A DNA stretch of 64,000 nt from Bacillus sp. ISL-34 (GTDB taxonomy: Bacteria > Bacillota > Bacilli > Bacillales > DSM-1321): assembly GCF_018613325.1 (NCBI RefSeq), contig NZ_JAGGQJ010000003.1:62001-126000 (forward strand), written 5' to 3'. The notes beneath the pieces are model-generated. The model ran no database searches. It had not been told where the DNA came from and saw only the letters and a program-made list of their open reading frames with translations. Both the position numbers and the translations under genes were made by a program. Below are positions 60,040 to 64,000 of the stretch, piece by piece (positions within the stretch are counted from its first letter, which is position 1; every line of letters starts with the position of its first letter).

Positions 60040-61548
60040 CTAAAGAAGGGGTGAAAGCAATCGGCAAGTGGACTCCAATACTTTCAAACCGAAATTCCGT
60101 TTGGAAAACGCATCAATCTCCACTTCCTGGGATACCTTTATATCTTCCAAAAAATCATTCACCAGCTGCTGAGTACTTTCCGTCCGGTAGAGAAAAGCAT
60201 TGACTTCGAAATTCAGGTGAAAGCTTCTCATATCCATATTGGTTGTCCCAATCGACGCCAGTTGGTCATCAACGATGATGATTTTACTATGCATGAAGCC
60301 TTCATTATATTGGAATATACGAACTCCGGAAGCAAGCAATTCGGGAAAATAAGTTCTCGAAGCATGAAATACGATACGTTTATCGGGGTTCTTCGGGACG
60401 AGCAGCCTGACATCCAAACCACTTAAAGCAGCTACCTTCAATGCTTGAAAGATATCGTCATCAGGAACGAAATACGGGGAGGCAATCCAGACGGACTTTT
60501 CTGCCGAAGCGATCATTTTAAAAAAAATGCTTTTAATGATCGTCCACTCACTATCCGGCCCGCCGCCAATCAATTGAACTCCGCCATGTCCATGATGGTT
60601 CGGCCGGCCTGCCATGAGATATTCATCACTTAAAAAACTATTATTGGTGCTATAATACCAATCCTGCAGAAATATGAGCTGTAAAGTCCTGACCGCTTCC
60701 CCCTTTATGATAAGATGCGTATCCCGCCAAAAACCGAATTTCTGATCTCGTCCCAAATATTCATCCCCAATATTGAGACCGCCGATGAAACCGACAGAGC
60801 CATCAATCACAATTATTTTACGATGGTTGCGAAAGTTGAATTTATTATTTAATAAAGGGAGATGCACCGGACCAAAGGCGACCATTTCGGCTCCCGCATT
60901 CCTCAGTTCATCGACATAAGAGCGAGCTAACTTCCAAGAACCAACCGCATCATAGAGAAATCGGACCTCTACCCCTTCTTTTACTTTTTGTATCAAGATG
61001 TCCTTTAGCATACGGCCAATGCGGTCATCCCTAACAATATAATATTCTAAATGAATATGATGTGTAGCTTTTTTTAATTGTTCGATGATATTGGAAAATG
61101 TCTCCTCACCATTCCTTAAAACCCGGGTTTCAGTCGTAAAAGAAATAGGGCTATTCCCCAGCCTATTTGCAAGAGTGATTAACTGCTGAGGGTTCTCGCC
61201 CATATCCTTAATTCGTTCATTATATTTCGCCTCGCCGCTAATTTTCACGAAACTCTGTTTACCCAAAAAATACTTCTTGCGAAATAACCTTTCTTTCCGA
61301 AAATTACGGCCAAACAAAAAGTAAAAAATGAAACCGATGAATGGGAAAGCGCCAAAAATAACAAGCCATGTTATGGTCTGGATGGGATCTCTGTTTTCCA
61401 GGAAAATGTTGAATCCAATTATCATCAAGAAAAGGGTCAATATAAGGCTAGAATAAAAAATCAGCCTGCCATCGACGCCATTTATCAGAAAATACCAAGT
61501 GCTGACCAACAAGAGAATAAGCAGACTGATGCCAACTATATTCTTCAC
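60040..61548 (-). CDS. cls: Cardiolipin synthase, phospholipase D type
   Basis: A 502-residue membrane-bound cardiolipin synthase: two N-terminal helices, then two HKD motifs, FRNHRKIIVIDGSVGFIGGL and FMHSKIIIVDDQLASIGTTN, each with HxKxxxxD. It joins two phosphatidylglycerol molecules to cardiolipin. Full length. Placed between coiA and mecA. Confidence 0.92.
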   Translation of the reverse strand: MKNIVGISLLILLLVSTWYFLINGVDGRLIFYSSLILTLFLMIIGFNIFLENRDPIQTITWLVIFGAFPFIGFIFYFLFGRNFRKERLFRKKYFLGKQSFVKISGEAKYNERIKDMGENPQQLITLANRLGNSPISFTTETRVLRNGEETFSNIIEQLKKATHHIHLEYYIVRDDRIGRMLKDILIQKVKEGVEVRFLYDAVGSWKLARSYVDELRNAGAEMVAFGPVHLPLLNNKFNFRNHRKIIVIDGSVGFIGGLNIGDEYLGRDQKFGFWRDTHLIIKGEAVRTLQLIFLQDWYYSTNNSFLSDEYLMAGRPNHHGHGGVQLIGGGPDSEWTIIKSIFFKMIASAEKSVWIASPYFVPDDDIFQALKVAALSGLDVRLLVPKNPDKRIVFHASRTYFPELLASGVRIFQYNEGFMHSKIIIVDDQLASIGTTNMDMRSFHLNFEVNAFLYRTESTQQLVNDFLEDIKVSQEVEIDAFSKRNFGLKVLESTCRLLSPLL

Positions 61549-61625
61549 CTAGACTACCTCCAATTAACAAACACAGGCACATTTAAAAATCCTCCCTGCT
61601 AAGGTAAAACATCTATTCTTGGACG

Positions 61626-61654
61626 AAAAGGCCGATTTCTACTGAAATCGGCCT
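61626..61654 (-). terminator. Terminator of mecA
   Basis: AGGCCGATTTC-AGTA-GAAATCGGCCT on the minus strand, then TTTTC. Confidence 0.88.
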
Positions 61655-61661
61655 CAACAGT

Positions 61662-62330
61662 CTATGCGAAATATTTATCGACCGTTGTGAATACATCATT
61701 TTCGATAACTATCTTCCCGTACTCTTCAAGCATGTGCACCGTTATAGGTGACTCCTGACTATATTCCAATAAAAGACTTAGAACATTATCGATTTCTTCC
61801 TCATCAATCTCCGCCTCGGAAAATTCGATGTAAAGATAATATTTATTCTGATAAACATAAAGTTTAGTCGTCCAGTCATCCAAGCCATGACGCTTGCTTA
61901 ATGAAATGACATCTTCAAAATCCTCGAAAGTCGTGATGAACTCAATCATACCATCTTCGAATGTCATACCGCTTTCTTCATCTTTATCATGAAAATGTTG
62001 ATCAAGAAGCGTATCCATCTTGTCTGATACATTCAAATCCCTTAACTTTTCATCTGAAAGAGGCAGCTCGAGTTTCTGACCATCCTTGGCAAGCTGGGCT
62101 TTTGTGACCAAAACTTCCAAGCCTTTTTCAAGGGCTTGAACTTGAATCCATAAAGGTCCTTCAATCATGAATTCTTCTTCTTGATGCACTTCATCCATCA
62201 TTTCCCAAAAAAGTTCCTCACTTCGCTCGCGGCTGTACCAAATTTCTTCGCGATCAAAGCCTCTTTCCTCAATATCTATATAGGAAATATAAAATTTTAC
62301 TGTATCGTCATTAATGCGTTCGATTTCCAT
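61662..62330 (-). CDS. mecA: Adaptor protein MecA
   Basis: A 222-residue MecA: N-terminal substrate-binding domain MEIERINDDTVKFYISYIDI, acidic linker (HFHDKDEESGMTFEDG) and C-terminal ClpC-binding domain ending EYGKIVIENDVFTTVDKYF. It delivers ComK and also Spx or others to ClpCP. No ribosome site problem; terminator follows. Lies upstream of cls and downstream of spx. Confidence 0.93.
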   Translation of the reverse strand: MEIERINDDTVKFYISYIDIEERGFDREEIWYSRERSEELFWEMMDEVHQEEEFMIEGPLWIQVQALEKGLEVLVTKAQLAKDGQKLELPLSDEKLRDLNVSDKMDTLLDQHFHDKDEESGMTFEDGMIEFITTFEDFEDVISLSKRHGLDDWTTKLYVYQNKYYLYIEFSEAEIDEEEIDNVLSLLLEYSQESPITVHMLEEYGKIVIENDVFTTVDKYFA

Positions 62331-62778
62331 GATTCCCCTCTCCCTTCCTTTCTCATTTTGAAGGGATAATAACCCCCAAGCGAAAATTGCTCTTAAAAGC
62401 TCTTTACCCGTAAGTGAATACTGTAAATCATGATAGCCATTAAAACAGACTATTTTACATCATTTTATGACAAAACCTTGAAGAAGGGAAATAAAAAACA
62501 TTACATATCTAAAAAACAATTGTTTGCCTAATATTCCATTCATTCTATAAAAAAATTCATCCGCATGCAACTATCACAATGCTTTCTTCAATTTTAATCT
62601 TACTGCCGTCAATGCCTTATTATATACACGGCATGATGGGCTGCATTCACATTTTTTCTTTAAATGATGACGGTTCAAGGGACCTGCTGTAAATCCGAAA
62701 CGTCTGCTCCCGCCTATGAATACTCTTATGTTCCCCGTCATTAGTTAAAAAAACAGCGGAATATCGTTATGTATAAAG
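62331..62778. other. Intergenic region between mecA and spx
   Basis: About 450 bp, AT-rich, no gene recognised; the mecA promoter should lie here. Includes GC-richer 62600-62720 with no clear frame. Confidence 0.4.
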
Positions 62779-62812
62779 AAAAAGCCCTGCACATTTCCTG
62801 GCAGAGCTTGAA
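62779..62812 (-). terminator. Terminator of spx
   Basis: AGCTCTGC and GCAGGGCT pair (one G-U), then TTTTTC on the minus strand. Confidence 0.75.
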
Positions 62813-62820
62813 AGACCTTA

Positions 62821-63216
62821 TTAGTTGACCATGCGTTGTGCTTCCCGTAACTGGAAGGTACGAACTTTACGTGGTAAAAAGCGTCTTATCTCATCTTCGT
62901 TATAACCAACTTGAAGCCGTTTCTCGTCAAGGATAATCGGACGTCTCAACAGACCTGGATTTTCCTTGATCAATTTATATAATTCTTGAAGAGGCAGGCT
63001 CTCTAAATTTACGTTTAACTTTTGGAAAGTTTTTGACCGTGTTGAAATGATTTCATCGGTTCCATCTTCAGTCATTCGAAGAATTTCTTTAATCTCATCA
63101 ATCGTTAACGGTTCTGAAAAAATGTTTCTTTCTTTATATCCAATCTCATGTTCCTCTAACCATGCTTTTGCTTTCCTGCATGAAGTACAACTAGGTGATG
63201 TATATAATGTTACCAT
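62821..63216 (-). CDS. spxA: Transcriptional regulator Spx
   Basis: A 131-residue ArsC-fold regulator. Redox switch CTSC at residues 10-13, [16 protein letters not shown], and [20 protein letters not shown] near the end, all as in Spx. Spx binds the RNA polymerase alpha subunit and turns on thiol-stress genes while blocking activators. GGGAGTG precedes the ATG. Its proteolysis adaptors yjbH and mecA are both encoded nearby, which matches B. subtilis. Confidence 0.94.
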   Translation of the reverse strand: MVTLYTSPSCTSCRKAKAWLEEHEIGYKERNIFSEPLTIDEIKEILRMTEDGTDEIISTRSKTFQKLNVNLESLPLQELYKLIKENPGLLRRPIILDEKRLQVGYNEDEIRRFLPRKVRTFQLREAQRMVN

Positions 63217-63750
63217 GTTTACTCACACTCCCTAAATATAGAATCGGTGATCTATGAGGGGAAATCTACTATTAGTATTCATAAGTACCACTCTAATTTG
63301 AAATGATTTTAAATAAGTATTTCATTTTCTTTATTATACACTAAATTATTTAAAATGAATACCCTTTTTGATATTTGGAAAAATCCTTATAAACTTCTAG
63401 TTTAGCCTGTACTATAGCTTTTTCTGTTTTTTATGTAATACATTAAAACCGCTTTTTCTAATTGAAAATACCTACCTACCATTCTCAGTTAACTCTCAAT
63501 TCGGCCCTCATGATTTTTTAATTAACTCGTTACTTTTATTTACCCCCAATCTTTGTCAATAAACAAGGTCATGTTAATATATTTTCTTTAATAAAAAGCA
63601 AATTCCTCCTTTTACATTAAAAACCATTCTTTTAGCACATATTTTACCAAAAGTAAAAAAAGTAATTCGAAAGAATCAGCGATAAGTGAGTAATCTACCA
63701 TCCAAGAAGTTATAGATATTCATTTTCCTGCAAAAAATGCACAATAAGAA
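63217..63750. other. Upstream region of spx
   Basis: About 530 bp upstream of spx with high AT content. Promoters (several are known for spx in B. subtilis) should lie here but no boxes were firmly assigned. Nothing coding. Confidence 0.4.
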
Positions 63751-63754
63751 AAGA

Positions 63755-64000
63755 AAGTTTGCCTGCAGTCGAAAAAAACGATCCAGTTGATTTCAGAAAT
63801 CCGCTCCCTTTCCGCCGACTGTCTTCCGAGCCTCATCAAAGCAAGCGCCTCCGGAGTATCGGCAAGCCAGGTTTTCGGCAGAAGTGTCGCAAATTTCTTC
63901 AATCTATTGAGGGTTTCATAGAACAGTAAATATCATAAAGGATAACCAAGTCTTCTAATAAAATCATGGTTCGGGCTGAAACCATTTCGAGCCTCCTTTT
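63755..64000 (+). repeat. Dispersed intergenic repeat R5 (runs to window end)
   Basis: GTTTGCCTGCAGTCG, GATCCAGTTGATTTCAG, AAATCCGCTCCCTTTCCGCC, GACTGTCTTCCGAGCCTC, GGCAGAAGTG, TTTCTTCAATCTATTGAGG, GGATAACCAAGTCTTC and the terminal ATGGTTCGGGCTGAAACC/ATTTCGAGCC hairpin follow the R2 and R4 order. Confidence 0.75.

Noticed and set aside
63720-63902. 60-codon minus frame at the right end
   Set aside because: Within repeat R5.

Overview
The window looks like a chromosomal piece of an AT-rich, endospore-forming Bacillaceae, most likely from the Bacillus/Peribacillus group. Evidence is the many spore genes (cotH with a cotG/exsB-like partner, cotW, cotX, cotO, yjcA, yjcZ, spoVIF, spoVAC-AD-AEb), GGAGG-type ribosome binding sites, and a gene order from about 36 kb onward that follows the B. 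subtilis yjb/yjc region (yjcH-G-F, yjcD, spoVIF, cotO, fabI, prpE, yjbO, nadF, yjbM, yjbK, yjbJ, yjbI, yjbH, pepF, coiA, mecA, spx). Genus is inference; no rRNA is present.

1-27.9 kb is a metabolic and transport region: a truncated SulP permease at the edge, a GH1 6-phospho-beta-glucosidase, an Old Yellow Enzyme, an IscA/HesB-like protein, dehydrogenases (MocA, SDR, 2-hydroxyacid), a Bcr-type exporter, an MBL hydrolase, a secreted M14 carboxypeptidase, a THUMP-type methyltransferase, the divergent cotH / cotG-like pair, an acyl-CoA operon (CoA-transferase, acyl-CoA dehydrogenase, DUF3870), NrnA, an SsuABC-type transporter, YhgE, a DUF421 protein, a PfpI protein and a second-type TruA.

28.37-34.97 kb is an integrated island. 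A 79-bp perfect direct repeat flanks it; the right copy lies in an intact tRNA-Val(GAC) gene and the left copy is only the 3' half of that tRNA plus its terminator. Three 11-bp-phased GCCACCA repeats next to the left end look like integrase arm sites, but no integrase remains. The cargo is a type VII secretion effector module: a WXG100-like protein, a small membrane protein, a 415-residue WXG/LXG-like protein with a long glycine zipper, a possible chaperone and a two-TM protein that could be immunity. Decayed genes (MerR with its DNA-binding part deleted, truncated MFS, a gene split by a stop codon) fill the rest.

35-47 kb holds sporulation and housekeeping genes; 47-64 kb holds fabI with a perfect FapR-type operator, mgtE, the yjb block and the Spx control set (yjbH, mecA, spx). 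Between yjbH and pepF are two tandem minus-strand small RNA genes that match RoxS/RsaE in layout (C-rich motifs plus terminator); one has a perfect Rex-type palindrome at its start site and phased ResD-like boxes upstream.

A dispersed intergenic repeat family (five copies, R1-R5, 0.13-0.44 kb) is scattered through the window. Main points to re-examine: the RoxS pair, the reading frame of the cotG-like gene (shift at an A7 run), the tRNA-bounded T7SS island, and the repeat family.
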